From: Vibrio sp. S17_S38
GTDB taxonomy: Bacteria; Pseudomonadota; Gammaproteobacteria; Enterobacterales; Vibrionaceae
Direction: 5' to 3'
Assembly: GCF_014694375.1 (NCBI RefSeq)
Contig: NZ_JAAUWW010000004.1
Span: 142,233-206,232, forward strand
Length of the DNA: 64,000 bases
Shown here piece by piece: positions 52,237 through 62,684 of the stretch; positions within the stretch are counted from its first letter, which is position 1; every line of letters starts with the position of its first letter. The position numbers and the translations under genes were made by a program. Under the pieces are notes generated by a model that saw nothing but the letters and a program-made list of their open reading frames with translations, was not told the origin of the DNA and did no database searches.

Positions 52237-53811
52237 ATGGCCCCCTCAAAGTCGTTTAAACAATCCTTATCTCGGTACAAATCTAAAAAGTTTGTCGGGG
52301 TGATTTTGACAAGAGATAAGACTCCCATTTCGATCTTACTTCTCTCGGCTATTGTTGGGATCCTCGCTGGGGTTGTCGGCACTCTTTTTGAAATGGGTGT
52401 TACGTGGGTTTCTGAGACTCGTACTGATTGGCTTAAACAAGAGCTTGGTTCATTACTACCACTCTGGCTGACCGCTATTATTGTCAGTGCTACGCTCGCT
52501 TTTATTGGCTATTACTTAGTACACCGCTTTGCACCAGAAGCTGCGGGGTCTGGTATACCTGAAATCGAGGGCGCAATGGATGACATACGCCCTGTTCGTT
52601 GGTGGCGAGTTCTGCCCGTAAAATTTTTCGGGGGTTTAGGCGCTTTAGGATCTGGTATGGTGCTTGGTCGAGAAGGACCAACGGTACAAATGGGTGGCAA
52701 TATTGGCCGAATGGTCTCTGATATATTCCGACTTAAAAACCAAGAAGGTCGCCATTCTTTATTAGCTTGCGGCGCAGCAGGCGGTTTGGCCGCTGCATTT
52801 AATGCCCCACTTGCTGGCATCATGTTTGTTGTTGAAGAAATGCGGCCTCATTTTCGCTATAACCTTTTGTCGATAAAAGCCGTCATTATTTCTTCTGTCA
52901 TGTCCACCATCGTATTTCGTACACTAAAGGGACAAGATGCCGTCATTACGATGCCTCAATACGATGCACCAGATCTACATACTTTATGGCTATTTTTAGT
53001 TTTAGGCTTAATTTTTGGTATTTTTGGTGTGACATTCAACCGACTCGTCACTTGGTCGCAAGATATGTTTGTCTTGGTTCACCGTAACGAACGTAAACGA
53101 TATTTGATAACAGGAACCGTGATTGGAGGCGTTTTCGGACTTCTTCTACTTTACTTACCTGAATTAACGGGCGGAGGTATTGCTATTATTCCGGGGGCAA
53201 CCAACGGTGATTACAGTACCAGCATATTAATGATTTTGTTTCTTGCTCGTGTCGCTACTACGCTAATCTGTTTTGGCTCCGGTGCTCCCGGTGGCATTTT
53301 TGCTCCAATGCTAGCCCTTGGAACTTTATTTGGCACCTTTTTTGGTCAATTTGCACTCTACATTGATCCTAGCTTGCCAATTGAGCCGGGTATGTTTGCG
53401 ATTGCGGGCATGGGGGCATTATTTGCTGCAACCGTAAGAGCCCCTATTACAGGCATTTTACTCGTTATCGAAATGACCAATAATTATCATCTAATTCTAC
53501 CACTGATAATTACGACTTTAGGTGCCACCATTACAGCTCAGTTACTAAATGGGCAGCCAATTTATACTCAATTACTACATCGCACATTGAAAAAAGCCAA
53601 GTTACAACAAGGTGACCTACCTTTAGCGGATCATAATACTAAAGAAAAAGAAGAAGAAAAGGTAAAAACCGACGACTTGGAAACTGAAAATTTAACCACT
53701 AATAATTCTGAGTTTATACCGGACGGAGCTGCCGATAAATCTAAAGAGTCAGAGACGCCGAGTGATCCGTTTTCACCTTCATATGAGAAACTGAAAACGG
53801 ATAAAAACTAA
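52237..53811 (+). CDS. clcA: H+/Cl- exchange transporter ClcA
   Basis: 524 residues. ClC selectivity motifs are all present: GSGIPE, GREGPTVQMG with the external gating Glu, VVEEM with the proton-pathway Glu, and GAPGGIFAPMLALG. About 18 helices, then a polar, acidic C-terminal tail of about 60 residues (EKEEEKVKTDD) longer than in E. coli ClcA. Works in acid resistance by chloride/proton exchange. AGGAAG lies about 12 bases before the ATG. Confidence 0.93.
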   Translation: MAPSKSFKQSLSRYKSKKFVGVILTRDKTPISILLLSAIVGILAGVVGTLFEMGVTWVSETRTDWLKQELGSLLPLWLTAIIVSATLAFIGYYLVHRFAPEAAGSGIPEIEGAMDDIRPVRWWRVLPVKFFGGLGALGSGMVLGREGPTVQMGGNIGRMVSDIFRLKNQEGRHSLLACGAAGGLAAAFNAPLAGIMFVVEEMRPHFRYNLLSIKAVIISSVMSTIVFRTLKGQDAVITMPQYDAPDLHTLWLFLVLGLIFGIFGVTFNRLVTWSQDMFVLVHRNERKRYLITGTVIGGVFGLLLLYLPELTGGGIAIIPGATNGDYSTSILMILFLARVATTLICFGSGAPGGIFAPMLALGTLFGTFFGQFALYIDPSLPIEPGMFAIAGMGALFAATVRAPITGILLVIEMTNNYHLILPLIITTLGATITAQLLNGQPIYTQLLHRTLKKAKLQQGDLPLADHNTKEKEEEKVKTDDLETENLTTNNSEFIPDGAADKSKESETPSDPFSPSYEKLKTDKN

Positions 53812-53845
53812 AAGCCATTACCGAAATACTCAGTAATAGCCTTCA
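53812..53845. terminator. Convergent hairpin between clcA and ackA
   Basis: AAGCCATTAC with GTAATAGCCTT (about 53812-53821 and 53833-53843), imperfect, with T-rich flanks, between convergent genes. Confidence 0.45.
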
Positions 53846-53866
53846 TCTTTTCTATTATTTAGAGCG

Positions 53867-55057
53867 TTATTTCATTAATGCTACTGACTCTTGAGCAATA
53901 ACAAACTCTTCATTCGTCGGAATAACCATCGCTACAGGGGAGTCTTCTGTCGTGATGATACCTTCTTCACCAAAACGTGCATCCGCATCCGCTTGTTCAT
54001 TTTCTTTATAGCCGAAGATTTTAAGATATTTCAAAATTTCACGACGAATAAGAAGTGCATTTTCACCAATACCACCTGTAAAAATAATGCCATCTAGATT
54101 ATCCAGTGCCACCATATAAGAACCAATATATTTGGCAACGCGGTATGTGAACACTTGAAACGCTAACGTCGCTCCTTCATGTCCTTCTCCCATTGCCTCT
54201 AAAATGCCACGAGCATCACTGGTTAAGCCCGATACTCCCAGAAAGCCTGATTTTTTATTTAAGGTATCGAATACTTTCTCTGGTGACCAACCTTTGTTGA
54301 TCAAAAACTCAATGATACCTGGATCAAGATCGCCACAACGCGTTCCCATCATAAGACCAGAAAGTGGTGTAAACCCCATACTAGTATCAACACTTTCGCC
54401 ATTTTTAATTGCGCAGACCGAGGCACCATTACCGAGGTGAACAGAGATAAAGCTGCACTCTTCTACAGGTTTATTGAGCATTTTCGCTGCTTCACGGCTT
54501 ACGAAATAGTGGCTAGTACCATGAAAGCCATAGCGACGAATTGAATATTCATCATAAAGCGTTTTATCAATTGCGCCCATATAGGCTTTGGCAGGCATAG
54601 TTTGATGGAAAGCGGTATCAAATACAGCAAACTGAGGTAATGCTGGAAAAGCTTTTAATGCAGCTTTTATACCAATAACATTTGCTGGAGCATGTAATGG
54701 CGCTAGCTCTTTTACCGCTTCAATATCATTAAGAATTTGCTCATTAATTTGAACAGTTTTCGTAAACTTCTCGCCACCATGAACAATACGATGTCCTACA
54801 GCAACAATGGCATCTGTCAGATTATATTCTGCAACGATATCTACAAGCTTACTAATGGCTAATTGATGATGATTTTCCTCACCAACAATTGAAACCTCTT
54901 GTTTTTGACCTTGATACTTCCAATTCATTCGAGAATCATCTAGGCCAAAACATTCACCTAAGCCTGTTAACACAGCCTCACCCGATTCGGAGTTGATAAC
55001 AGCAAATTTAAGTGAAGAGCTTCCAGAATTGATAACGAGTACATATTGATTTGACAT
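53867..55057 (-). CDS. ackA: Acetate kinase
   Basis: 396 residues. Acetokinase signatures VLVINSGSSSLKFA at the N-terminus, MGFTPLSGLMMGTRCGDLDP near residue 225, RYGFHGTSH (catalytic His), and FTGGIGENA near residue 325. Interconverts acetyl phosphate and acetate with ATP. No pta gene is adjacent, so this may be a second acetate kinase copy or a separated one; that cannot be decided from the window. Confidence 0.95.
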   Translation of the reverse strand: MSNQYVLVINSGSSSLKFAVINSESGEAVLTGLGECFGLDDSRMNWKYQGQKQEVSIVGEENHHQLAISKLVDIVAEYNLTDAIVAVGHRIVHGGEKFTKTVQINEQILNDIEAVKELAPLHAPANVIGIKAALKAFPALPQFAVFDTAFHQTMPAKAYMGAIDKTLYDEYSIRRYGFHGTSHYFVSREAAKMLNKPVEECSFISVHLGNGASVCAIKNGESVDTSMGFTPLSGLMMGTRCGDLDPGIIEFLINKGWSPEKVFDTLNKKSGFLGVSGLTSDARGILEAMGEGHEGATLAFQVFTYRVAKYIGSYMVALDNLDGIIFTGGIGENALLIRREILKYLKIFGYKENEQADADARFGEEGIITTEDSPVAMVIPTNEEFVIAQESVALMK

Positions 55058-55376
55058 GAGTTTTCTCTTATATGCGATTAGTAAAACAGCAAGCGGTAAA
55101 AACGGCTTGCTTTCAATTTATAAGTGAATCACCATTATTCAATAATTTTTTATTTTTTCAACTTTTCTTTGCGATGAGCGCGAAAAGAGTCTTCGTTAAC
55201 TTGATCTACAGCAAGAATCTATTTAGTTTTCACTGTAAACATATTTTTAAAAGCATGATCCATTATAGGACTTAAATAAATCCAATAATTAGATATAAAA
55301 AAACCGAGATAGCAATTGCCCTCTCGGTTTCTTGTTCTAGCTTACACCCAATTTAATTGAGCATAGTAGATTCAAT
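55058..55376. other. Intergenic region between deaD and ackA
   Basis: Contains the deaD terminator (55296-55330) and presumably the ackA promoter. A 67-codon plus-strand frame here has no recognisable features and is not called. Confidence 0.4.
55296..55330 (-). terminator. Terminator of deaD
   Basis: AACCGAGA/TCTCGGTT stem (55302-55309 with 55322-55329), followed on the minus strand by a run of T. Confidence 0.8.
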
Positions 55377-57275
55377 TTATGCGTCGCGGTTAGTACGAGG
55401 CGCGGTAGGTTTGCCTTTCGCAGCACTACTACGGTTACGATCAAAACGACGTTCGCCATCACGACCACCGGCTGGAGCTCCGCCTTCACGACGACCACGA
55501 TGACCTTCCCCACCACGTCCACCGCGAGAGTTACCGCCATCACGACGAGGAGCACCAGAACCTGCACCGCCACGAGGGCCACGAGATTCACGGAAGTCAT
55601 CAAAATCACAAACGGTTGCACTTACTTCTTTCTGACGGATGCGTAATTTCTTAAGCTTACCCGCAACTTCAGAAGTCATTGCTTTTGGAAGCTGAACAAA
55701 TGTATGACCTTGAGCCAGTTTAATTGCACCAATTGAGTGTTTTGTTAAGCCAAGTTCGTTTGCCAATGCACCAACGATATCTTTCACTTGAACGCCACTG
55801 TCACGACCGACTTGCAGTTGGTACGTATCCCAATCTTGTTTAGTGCCACCGAATGAACGACCACCATCACGACCGCCTTCACGATCATCACGAGGATTGT
55901 CACGACGCTCTTTACGACGTTTATTTTCACGCTCAATCGCATCAGCCATTGGATCAGGCCCTTGATAGAACAAAGGACGCTTACCTTGCTGACGTTGAAG
56001 TAAAATAGCCGCAAGTGTTGCCGCATCAACTTCTAAAGATACTTGTAATTTCTCAATCAGTTCAGCAAAGCTTGCTAGTGATGCATTGCCTTTTTCAGCT
56101 TCTAGTTCTGCGCCTAACTTAGCAAGACGAGCTTCTGCTACTTTATCGCGGTTAGGAAGTTGAATTTCTTCCATGCTAGATCGAGTTACACGCTCAATCG
56201 TGCGAAGCATACGAATTTGGTTTGTACGAACTAACAATACTGCTTTACCAGTACGTCCAGCACGGCCAGTACGACCAATACGGTGAATGTATGATTCAGT
56301 ATCGAATGGGATATCGTAGTTAAATACGTGAGTGATACGAGGTACATCAAGACCACGAGCAACAACGTCAGTTGCAACTAAAATATCAATCACACCACGC
56401 TTGATGTTATCAACAGTACGTTCACGTTGTGCCTGAGGAATATCACCGTGCAATGCTGCTGATTTAAAGCCGCGCGCAGATAACCAATCAGATAAACGCT
56501 CAGTATCTTGACGAGTACGTACAAATACAATTGATGCATCTGTTTCTTCAGTTTCAAGTAGACGAGACATTGCTTCGTCTTTCTCTACGCCTTTTACGAC
56601 CCAGTAATTTTGTTCAACTTTAGCAACAGTACGGTTTTCACCAGCAACATCAACACGAGCAGGATTACGTAGGAAACGATCAACAATCGTTTTTACCATT
56701 GGAGGCATAGTCGCAGAGAAAAGTACACGCTGTGCAGATTCTGGTGCTTGTTCCATGATCCAAGTTACATCATCAACAAAGCCCATTTTTAGCATTTCAT
56801 CGGCTTCATCAAGAACGAAAGTTTTTACTTCGTCTAATTGAAGAGAACGACGATTAATTAAATCTTTTACACGACCTGGAGTACCAACAACAATGTGAGA
56901 ACCATTTTTCAGGCCACGCATTTGGTCAACAATAGATGCGCCACCGTAGATTTCAATAACCTTTAAGCCTTTAATATTTTGGCCAAGTACTTTGATTTCT
57001 GCCGCGACTTGAATAGCAAGTTCGCGAGTCGGTGCCATAACGATGGCTTGTGGTTTGTATTGGTTAAGATCGATTTTATTCAGAACTGGCAGAGAAAACG
57101 CAGCCGTTTTACCAGTACCTGTTTGCGCTTTACCTAAAGCATCTTTGCCTTCAAGAAGGAAAGGAATAGAAGCGGCTTGGATTGGGGTTGGGGTTTCAAA
57201 GCCCATCGAATTTAGAGCAGAAAGAAGATTTTCATTAAGGTCTAGATCGATAAATTTGATTTCAGATTCTTGCAT
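55377..57275 (-). CDS. deaD: DEAD-box ATP-dependent RNA helicase DeaD (CsdA)
   Basis: 632 residues. Helicase motifs in order: Q motif near residue 33 (PTPIQ), AQTGTGKT, PTRELA, GGAS, TPGR, DEAD, SAT, VFVRT, ARGLDVPRITHVFNYD, HRIGRTGRAGR. The C-terminal DbpA-like RNA-binding domain (about 470-550) is followed by an RGG-rich tail. Acts in ribosome assembly and RNA unwinding in the cold. The roughly 400-bp leader shared with rnb may carry cold-responsive elements, as known for csdA. Confidence 0.95.
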   Translation of the reverse strand: MQESEIKFIDLDLNENLLSALNSMGFETPTPIQAASIPFLLEGKDALGKAQTGTGKTAAFSLPVLNKIDLNQYKPQAIVMAPTRELAIQVAAEIKVLGQNIKGLKVIEIYGGASIVDQMRGLKNGSHIVVGTPGRVKDLINRRSLQLDEVKTFVLDEADEMLKMGFVDDVTWIMEQAPESAQRVLFSATMPPMVKTIVDRFLRNPARVDVAGENRTVAKVEQNYWVVKGVEKDEAMSRLLETEETDASIVFVRTRQDTERLSDWLSARGFKSAALHGDIPQAQRERTVDNIKRGVIDILVATDVVARGLDVPRITHVFNYDIPFDTESYIHRIGRTGRAGRTGKAVLLVRTNQIRMLRTIERVTRSSMEEIQLPNRDKVAEARLAKLGAELEAEKGNASLASFAELIEKLQVSLEVDAATLAAILLQRQQGKRPLFYQGPDPMADAIERENKRRKERRDNPRDDREGGRDGGRSFGGTKQDWDTYQLQVGRDSGVQVKDIVGALANELGLTKHSIGAIKLAQGHTFVQLPKAMTSEVAGKLKKLRIRQKEVSATVCDFDDFRESRGPRGGAGSGAPRRDGGNSRGGRGGEGHRGRREGGAPAGGRDGERRFDRNRSSAAKGKPTAPRTNRDA

Positions 57276-57679
57276 GGGGTTCCTACTTATTTAAGGAAAA
57301 TTTCGGTCCCATTAAGCTCAACTACCTCTAATACCTACCCTAACTTCGTGTTCCATAAAAATCATGGATTAGGTAGAAAACGCCTTAAGCTGTTTCGGGA
57401 CATCATTAAGGGAGGCGAATTCTGCCTGATAAACACAAAAAAAGCTAGGAAAAATTGAATTTCATCACATTTTTGTTGTTTTGGGAGCCAAAATCATAAA
57501 AACAACAATAAACCACCATTTTACAGCCGATTAAATCCTCAACATTCCCATCTTTATGTAAACAATGTGAGAAGCACAAAAACAAACTAAAAAGGCAAGG
57601 TAATAAAGTGGTAATCCCATTGTGCAATCATTATAGTGTGCCTCATAGAATTCGACTCACTAAATTTAGAAAGAAGCCC
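57276..57679. promoter_or_regulatory. Divergent leader region between deaD and rnb
   Basis: A 404-bp gap with no gene. The minus-strand half would form a long deaD 5' leader with CTACCTAA-type inverted segments (57325-57385) that could fold. No exact cold-shock box was identified. Confidence 0.4.
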
Positions 57680-59719
57680 ATGTTTTCAGACAATCCGCTC
57701 CTCGCGCAACTTAAACAACAAATGAAAGAAACCTTGCCGAAAAAAGAAGGCACCGTAAAAGCAACCGATAAAAGCTTTGGTTTCTTAGAAGTGGATAGTA
57801 AGAAAAGTTACTTTATCCCACCTGCGTTTATGAAAAAATGCATTCATGGCGACAAAGTTATTGCGATTATTCGCAGTGAAAATGATAAAGAAAGCGCAGA
57901 ACCGGATGAGCTTATTGAGCCTTCTCTTACTCGCTTTATCGCACGAGTGAAAAAGTTTAAAGGTCGCTTGAATGTGGTGCCCGATCACCCTCAACTGCGT
58001 AAGCTATCTCTTAAAGCCAAAGCTCGTAAAGGTGTTAATCCTGAAACACTCAATGAAGGTGATTGGGTTGTTGCTCATTTAATTGAACACCCCCTTATGG
58101 CCGATAACACCAATGATCAATTCCTAGCCGAAATCTCCGATAAAATTACAGATGCAGATGACAAAATTGCACCTTGGTGGGTAACATTGGCGCAAAATGA
58201 TTTACCAAACTGCGAACCTGCTGGCTTGGAAGAAGGCGAAGAATGGCAATTAATCGATGATGAAGCACTAGAACGTGTAGATATGACCGCCACGCCATTT
58301 GTGACTATCGATGGTGAATCCACTAAAGATATGGATGATGCGCTTTACGCTGAAACCACAGTTGAAGGTGATTTTAAACTGACGATTGCCATCGCTGATC
58401 CAACGGCTTACATCATTCCAGATTCAAATATGGACAAAGTTGCTCGCAAACGTGGTTTCACTATCTATTTACCTGGTCGTAATATTCCAATGCTTCCACG
58501 TGATCTGGCAGATGACCTTTGTTCACTAAAACAAGATGAACTTCGACCTGCGCTATGTTGCTCGGTGACAGTATCTAAAGATGGCGTCATTGGTGATGAT
58601 ATTCATTTCTTTGCAGCCACAATGAAATCACACGCTCGCCTGTCTTACGATAAAGTCTCTGATTGGTTAGAAGACACAAACAAAGATTGGCAGCCACAAG
58701 AAAACATTGCCCCTGTGATTTCAACATTGCATCAATTTGCCAAAGCTCGTGCCACGTGGCGCTTAAACAATGCAGTCGTATTTCCGGATCGCCCTGATTA
58801 CCGCTTTGAACTAAGTGAAGACAACGATGTGATCGCGATTCATGCGGATTTACGTCGCACCGCCAATAAATTGGTTGAAGAAGCCATGATCACTGCCAAT
58901 ATTTGCGCAGGAACCGCACTGAAACAAAAATTTCAATCAGGTATTTTCAATACTCATGCCGGTTTTAAAGAAGACAAATTAAAAGATGTGATTGAACTGG
59001 TTGATCCTGAAGGTGAGTTAGGCTTTAGTGCTGAATCCGTTGCGACTCTGGAAGGTTTTAGTGCTCTGCGTCGCTGGCTCGGAAAGCAAGATACTTCTTA
59101 TTTAGATAACCGCATTCGTAAATGTCAGGCGTACAGTGTCATTAATCACCTTCCGGCTGAGCATTATGCTATGGGGTTAGATATTTACGCCACATGGACA
59201 TCTCCAATCCGTAAGTATGGCGATATGATCAATCATCGTATGCTTAAAGCTTTGATCTTAGATAAAGCACCGGTGCAAGTACCCGATGAAACTATTGGTG
59301 AAGAAATGTCATTGTGTCGTCGTTACCATGGTATGGCAGAACGCAATGTTGGGGATTGGTTATATGCGCGTACTTTAATCAATGAACCTAAAAATGAGAC
59401 TAAGTTTCAAGCGGAGATATTCGATGTAAATCGCGCCGGTATGCGTGCTCGTTTACTTGAAAATGGGGCTGCGGTCTTTATTCCTTGCTCTCAAATCATT
59501 GATAATAAGGAACGCATTATTGGTTCTCGTGAACTAGGTACAATAGAAATCGACAAACAAGTTGAGTTTAAACTAGGCGATATTATTGAAGTGACTTTAA
59601 TCAACGTCAGTACCGATACTCGTAGCATTACCGCTAAGCCAACGCAAACCTTTGCACCTTTGGCTGAAGATAACGCTCAAGATGTACAAGAAAATACTGA
59701 TAACGCGCTGACAGAATAA
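57680..59719 (+). CDS. rnb: Exoribonuclease II
   Basis: 679 residues from the ATG at 57680; a 24-codon upstream extension is rejected as atypical. RNase II/R family: N-terminal cold-shock domains, catalytic RNB domain with [22 protein letters not shown] (catalytic Asp cluster), [21 protein letters not shown] and [14 protein letters not shown], and a C-terminal S1 domain (about 570-655). Degrades single-stranded RNA 3' to 5'. Divergent from deaD. Confidence 0.95.
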   Translation: MFSDNPLLAQLKQQMKETLPKKEGTVKATDKSFGFLEVDSKKSYFIPPAFMKKCIHGDKVIAIIRSENDKESAEPDELIEPSLTRFIARVKKFKGRLNVVPDHPQLRKLSLKAKARKGVNPETLNEGDWVVAHLIEHPLMADNTNDQFLAEISDKITDADDKIAPWWVTLAQNDLPNCEPAGLEEGEEWQLIDDEALERVDMTATPFVTIDGESTKDMDDALYAETTVEGDFKLTIAIADPTAYIIPDSNMDKVARKRGFTIYLPGRNIPMLPRDLADDLCSLKQDELRPALCCSVTVSKDGVIGDDIHFFAATMKSHARLSYDKVSDWLEDTNKDWQPQENIAPVISTLHQFAKARATWRLNNAVVFPDRPDYRFELSEDNDVIAIHADLRRTANKLVEEAMITANICAGTALKQKFQSGIFNTHAGFKEDKLKDVIELVDPEGELGFSAESVATLEGFSALRRWLGKQDTSYLDNRIRKCQAYSVINHLPAEHYAMGLDIYATWTSPIRKYGDMINHRMLKALILDKAPVQVPDETIGEEMSLCRRYHGMAERNVGDWLYARTLINEPKNETKFQAEIFDVNRAGMRARLLENGAAVFIPCSQIIDNKERIIGSRELGTIEIDKQVEFKLGDIIEVTLINVSTDTRSITAKPTQTFAPLAEDNAQDVQENTDNALTE

Positions 59720-59776
59720 TATCAGGTCAAAACTTAAACCGACCTGATTTAGCATTAATTAATCAGTACCATTTCA

Positions 59777-59808
59777 AACGCCTCAGATTAGTCTGAGGTG
59801 TTTTTTAT
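59777..59808 (+). terminator. Terminator after rnb
   Basis: CCTCAGA/TCTGAGG stem (59781-59787 with 59792-59798), 4-nt loop, then TTTTTT. An additional upstream hairpin TCAGGTC/GACCTGA lies directly after the stop codon. Confidence 0.85.
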
Positions 59809-59843
59809 AATGAATAAATAGTGCCGAACTACGAAAATCCCCC

Positions 59844-60194
59844 CTAACTCCAAATACATTCATCGGTGTCTTTTTCAATCACTGTCAGTAAATTCAATGC
59901 ATCAGCATGTACAGGATGAAATAGATGCGCTTGCCACAACCCTTCTTTATGAGCTTCAGAACGTACCAATAAATGCCATTGTTTACCCGTCATATCATAC
60001 TGTAATTTAGCCACTTCAAGTTCATGCTGACATCGCATGGAATCAACTGAAAACATAGCTTTATAAAAAATAAACTGTTCACCTTGAATATCGAAACTCG
60101 ATTTCCCTTGTGTTAAAGGTAAATTCTCATTGCGAATATGACAAAGCTTTTCAGCCCTACGCTTTATTCTCTGCAGTTCTATTTCTGATGGCAT
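59844..60194 (-). CDS. DUF3024 family protein
   Basis: 116 residues. The layout resembles Vibrio DUF3024 proteins: an N-terminal helix EIELQRIKRRAEKL, FDIQGEQFIFYK, EVAKLQYDMTGKQWHLLVR in the centre, and a C-terminal VIEKDTDECIW. Function is unknown. AAAGGCG precedes the start. Single gene between rnb and the PstS-like gene. Confidence 0.7.
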   Translation of the reverse strand: MPSEIELQRIKRRAEKLCHIRNENLPLTQGKSSFDIQGEQFIFYKAMFSVDSMRCQHELEVAKLQYDMTGKQWHLLVRSEAHKEGLWQAHLFHPVHADALNLLTVIEKDTDECIWS

Positions 60195-60383
60195 ATCAAT
60201 ATCGCCTTTAAATACAGACTTACATTTAATACCAGTATAGATGAAGATAAGCCAACTCTTCAGCCCTCCACCAAAGTTTCTTATTTACCTATTTAAACAC
60301 TCAAATGGCTATTCACAAAAATGTCACATAATCAACATATAATACCCAGTAAATTAATACTCACTCAATTTTTGGAGATGTGC

Positions 60384-61208
60384 ATGTTACGTGTGATGTT
60401 CACGGGGTTACTTTCTTCCCTGCTCTGTATTTCAACGGTATATGCAAAAGATATCGTTGTATCAGGTTCTACTTCTGTTACTCGAGTAATGGACGTCCTC
60501 GCCGAAACCTATAATAAAACCCATCCAGATTCATATATTGCAGTGCAAGGCGTAGACTCAACTGCTGGCATTATTTTAGCGACCAAAGGTGTCGCAGATT
60601 TAGGCATGAGCTCTCGTTACCTAACCGAAGCTGAGCTCAGTAAGGATTTAACCATGACAACCATTGCTTACGATGGAATAGCCATTGCAACCAACATTAA
60701 AAACCCTGTCAGTAATTTAACAACTGAGCAACTAACCCAAATTTATCAAGGAAAAATCACGAATTGGAAGCTAGTAGGTGGTGAGGATAAGGGTATTGCC
60801 GTTGTCACTCGTGAGGCATCTTCTGGATCGCGATATAGCTTTGAAAGTTTACTCGGTTTAACCAAAATAGTTAATGAGCACCTTGTATCTAATATCAGCC
60901 CAAAAATCTTGGTCGTAAACAGTAATGGCATGATGAAGACGCTCATTAATCACAACCCTCAAGCGATTGGATTCATCTCTATGGGTTCATTGGATAAATC
61001 GGTCAAAGCCATTACCTTCAATGATATTAAACCGACATCAGAAAATATCTCCAGCGGAGAATATAAATTAAGTCGCCCATTTTTAGTGGTGCAAAAGAAA
61101 GATCATCAAGATAAATCCATCGACTCTTTTTTAGCCTTTATTGTCTCTCCTGAAGGACAAAAAATCATTATTGATTATGGATACACGCCGATGAAATTAT
61201 CTCATTAA
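60384..61208 (+). CDS. PstS-like phosphate/solute-binding protein
   Basis: 274 residues from the ATG at 60384 (GGAG six bases upstream); upstream in-frame ATGs are disfavoured. Signal peptide about 1-19 (ending VYA), then VSGSTSVTRVMDVLAETY and the PstS-family DLGMSSR and GREASSGSR-like TREASSGSRYSFE segments that form the phosphate site. No pst permease genes are nearby, so it is an orphan binding protein of the kind several vibrios carry. Two direct TCAC-containing elements just upstream weakly resemble a Pho box. Confidence 0.85.
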   Translation: MLRVMFTGLLSSLLCISTVYAKDIVVSGSTSVTRVMDVLAETYNKTHPDSYIAVQGVDSTAGIILATKGVADLGMSSRYLTEAELSKDLTMTTIAYDGIAIATNIKNPVSNLTTEQLTQIYQGKITNWKLVGGEDKGIAVVTREASSGSRYSFESLLGLTKIVNEHLVSNISPKILVVNSNGMMKTLINHNPQAIGFISMGSLDKSVKAITFNDIKPTSENISSGEYKLSRPFLVVQKKDHQDKSIDSFLAFIVSPEGQKIIIDYGYTPMKLSH

Positions 61209-61240
61209 TCTGCATAAAAAATGCTATATCAAAACGCAAA

Positions 61241-61267
61241 AAAGGCTTCAAACAATTGAAGCCTTTT
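61241..61267. terminator. Convergent terminator after the PstS-like gene
   Basis: AGGCTTCAA/TTGAAGCCT perfect 9-bp stem (61243-61251 with 61256-61264) with 4-nt loop and A/T runs on both sides. Confidence 0.8.
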
Positions 61268-61292
61268 AAAATATATTCTAATTTAATTTAGG

Positions 61293-61487
61293 TTATTGAC
61301 CTAACTGACTAACCGTATCAGACAAAGAACTCATTCCAGATTGCAGGTTATCTTTGGCATCTTCATAACCATCTTGCACATCTTCCATTTGTCTAATATC
61401 CAGAAAATCCATAATTTGATCTTGATATTTAATGCCAATACCAACACCTATCGCGACTAAAATAAGTCCAAACACCAACTTGGTCAT
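61293..61487 (-). CDS. Small single-span membrane protein
   Basis: 64 residues. One N-terminal membrane helix (LVFGLILVAIGVGIGIKY), then an acidic, helical tail rich in Asp, Gln and Ser. AGGGA ribosome site 6-8 bases before the ATG and a terminator directly downstream support a real gene. No family recognised. Confidence 0.7.
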   Translation of the reverse strand: MTKLVFGLILVAIGVGIGIKYQDQIMDFLDIRQMEDVQDGYEDAKDNLQSGMSSLSDTVSQLGQ

Positions 61488-61638
61488 CTGCTTCCCTACT
61501 TCGCATCTTTCAATTAATTTGACCCAATTTTACACAATAAAAACAATACGTCCACTCAAGCTGATATAAAGAATATATTCAATTAGTTAGATTTTATCAG
61601 CACAAACATTGTGCTAAAAATTCAGCAAGGACAGCACG

Positions 61639-61821
61639 ATGGAACAAGATAACAATACAAACTTAGAAGAGTTGGTTGAGCAATTTATCCAACTTGATAT
61701 AAATTATCAGCAACAAGCCGTCGACTTATTGAAATCTTTAGTCAAGGAGCAGCAAGCCGACAATATTCCGATTCTGTCTGACCAAGAAAAATTATCTCTT
61801 TCTAAATTATTTAAACTGTAA
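61639..61821 (+). CDS. Small hypothetical protein
   Basis: 60 residues, acidic and Leu/Gln-rich, probably two or three helices (LEELVEQFIQLDINYQQQAVDLLKSLV). AAGGA lies upstream of the ATG at proper spacing. No recognisable family and no membrane segment. Precedes the PhnA-domain gene by 122 bp. Confidence 0.6.
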   Translation: MEQDNNTNLEELVEQFIQLDINYQQQAVDLLKSLVKEQQADNIPILSDQEKLSLSKLFKL

Positions 61822-61943
61822 GCCATGTTTAAGATGTAGATGGTAAAACTGCTCCTCAGATTTTCAATTCACCTTGAAGTAGTACGGTGATATATGGATA
61901 ATGTCGCCTTGCAAATAACCCAGAAAATTTTAGGTGTATATCA

Positions 61944-62513
61944 ATGTCAACTGAAACCACTCTACTTGCCCGTAGCGAATCAAAATGCGAATTATGCGCT
62001 TCCACGTCTTCATTGGCTCCTTTTGTTGTCGCGCCCCATACATTTGCCACTGTCGATCATGCTGCCATTCTTTGTGAGACATGCCGTGTACAAGTTGAAT
62101 CACCAGAAAACATGGATGTAAACCACTGGCGTTGTCTGAACGACAGCATGTGGAGCCAAGTGCCTCAAGTCCAAGTACTTGCATGGCGCCAGTTAACTCA
62201 CCTATCACGTCAAGGTGAAGCTTGGGCAAATGAACTACTTGATATGATGTATATAGAAGAAGAGCAAATGACTTGGGCTATGCAGGGCATGTCTAACGAT
62301 GATAAACCTTTTGACTGTAATGGCGTTGAATTGAAGAAAGGCGATGACGTTACTGTAATTAAAGATTTACCGGTAAAAGGGACTAACCAAGTAATCAAGC
62401 AAGGCACCGTAATCCGTGGCATCAGCCTAGGTAACGACCCTAAATTAGTTTCTGGTAAAGCAAACGGTGGTCAGTCTATGTATGTGATTGCTGAGTTCTG
62501 CCGTAAGAAATAA
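61944..62513 (+). CDS. PhnA-domain zinc-ribbon protein
   Basis: 189 residues. N-terminal zinc-ribbon cysteines (KCELC at about residue 17 and CETC near 46) and the C-terminal PhnA domain with CNGVELKKGDDVTVIKDLPVKGT and GNDPKLVSGKANGGQSMYVIAEFCRK. The related YjdM/PhnA name comes from the phn locus, but these proteins are not phosphonoacetate hydrolases and have no settled role. AGGTG ribosome site. Confidence 0.88.
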   Translation: MSTETTLLARSESKCELCASTSSLAPFVVAPHTFATVDHAAILCETCRVQVESPENMDVNHWRCLNDSMWSQVPQVQVLAWRQLTHLSRQGEAWANELLDMMYIEEEQMTWAMQGMSNDDKPFDCNGVELKKGDDVTVIKDLPVKGTNQVIKQGTVIRGISLGNDPKLVSGKANGGQSMYVIAEFCRKK

Positions 62514-62561
62514 ACCGCATAAATCACAACGAAGTTTATACAAAAAAGACGCCAATTATGC

Positions 62562-62592
62562 TAATGCCAGTCACTTAAGTTGACTGGCATTA
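62562..62592. terminator. Hairpin between the convergent phnA-like and hipA genes
   Basis: A perfect 12-bp stem TAATGCCAGTCA/TGACTGGCATTA with a 7-nt loop. No immediate T-run, so it may be a processing or Rho-independent-like boundary. Confidence 0.5.
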
Positions 62593-62684
62593 CCCCTAAG
62601 TTAGATAGTTAAAGCCTAATTCTAGGGATGCTTATCAATACGATTAATTATCTTATATCCACTCAACACTGATAGGATAAAAGA

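Noticed and set aside
55072..55275. 67-codon plus-strand reading frame between ackA and deaD
   Set aside because: No family resemblance and no clear ribosome site; lies in promoter DNA.
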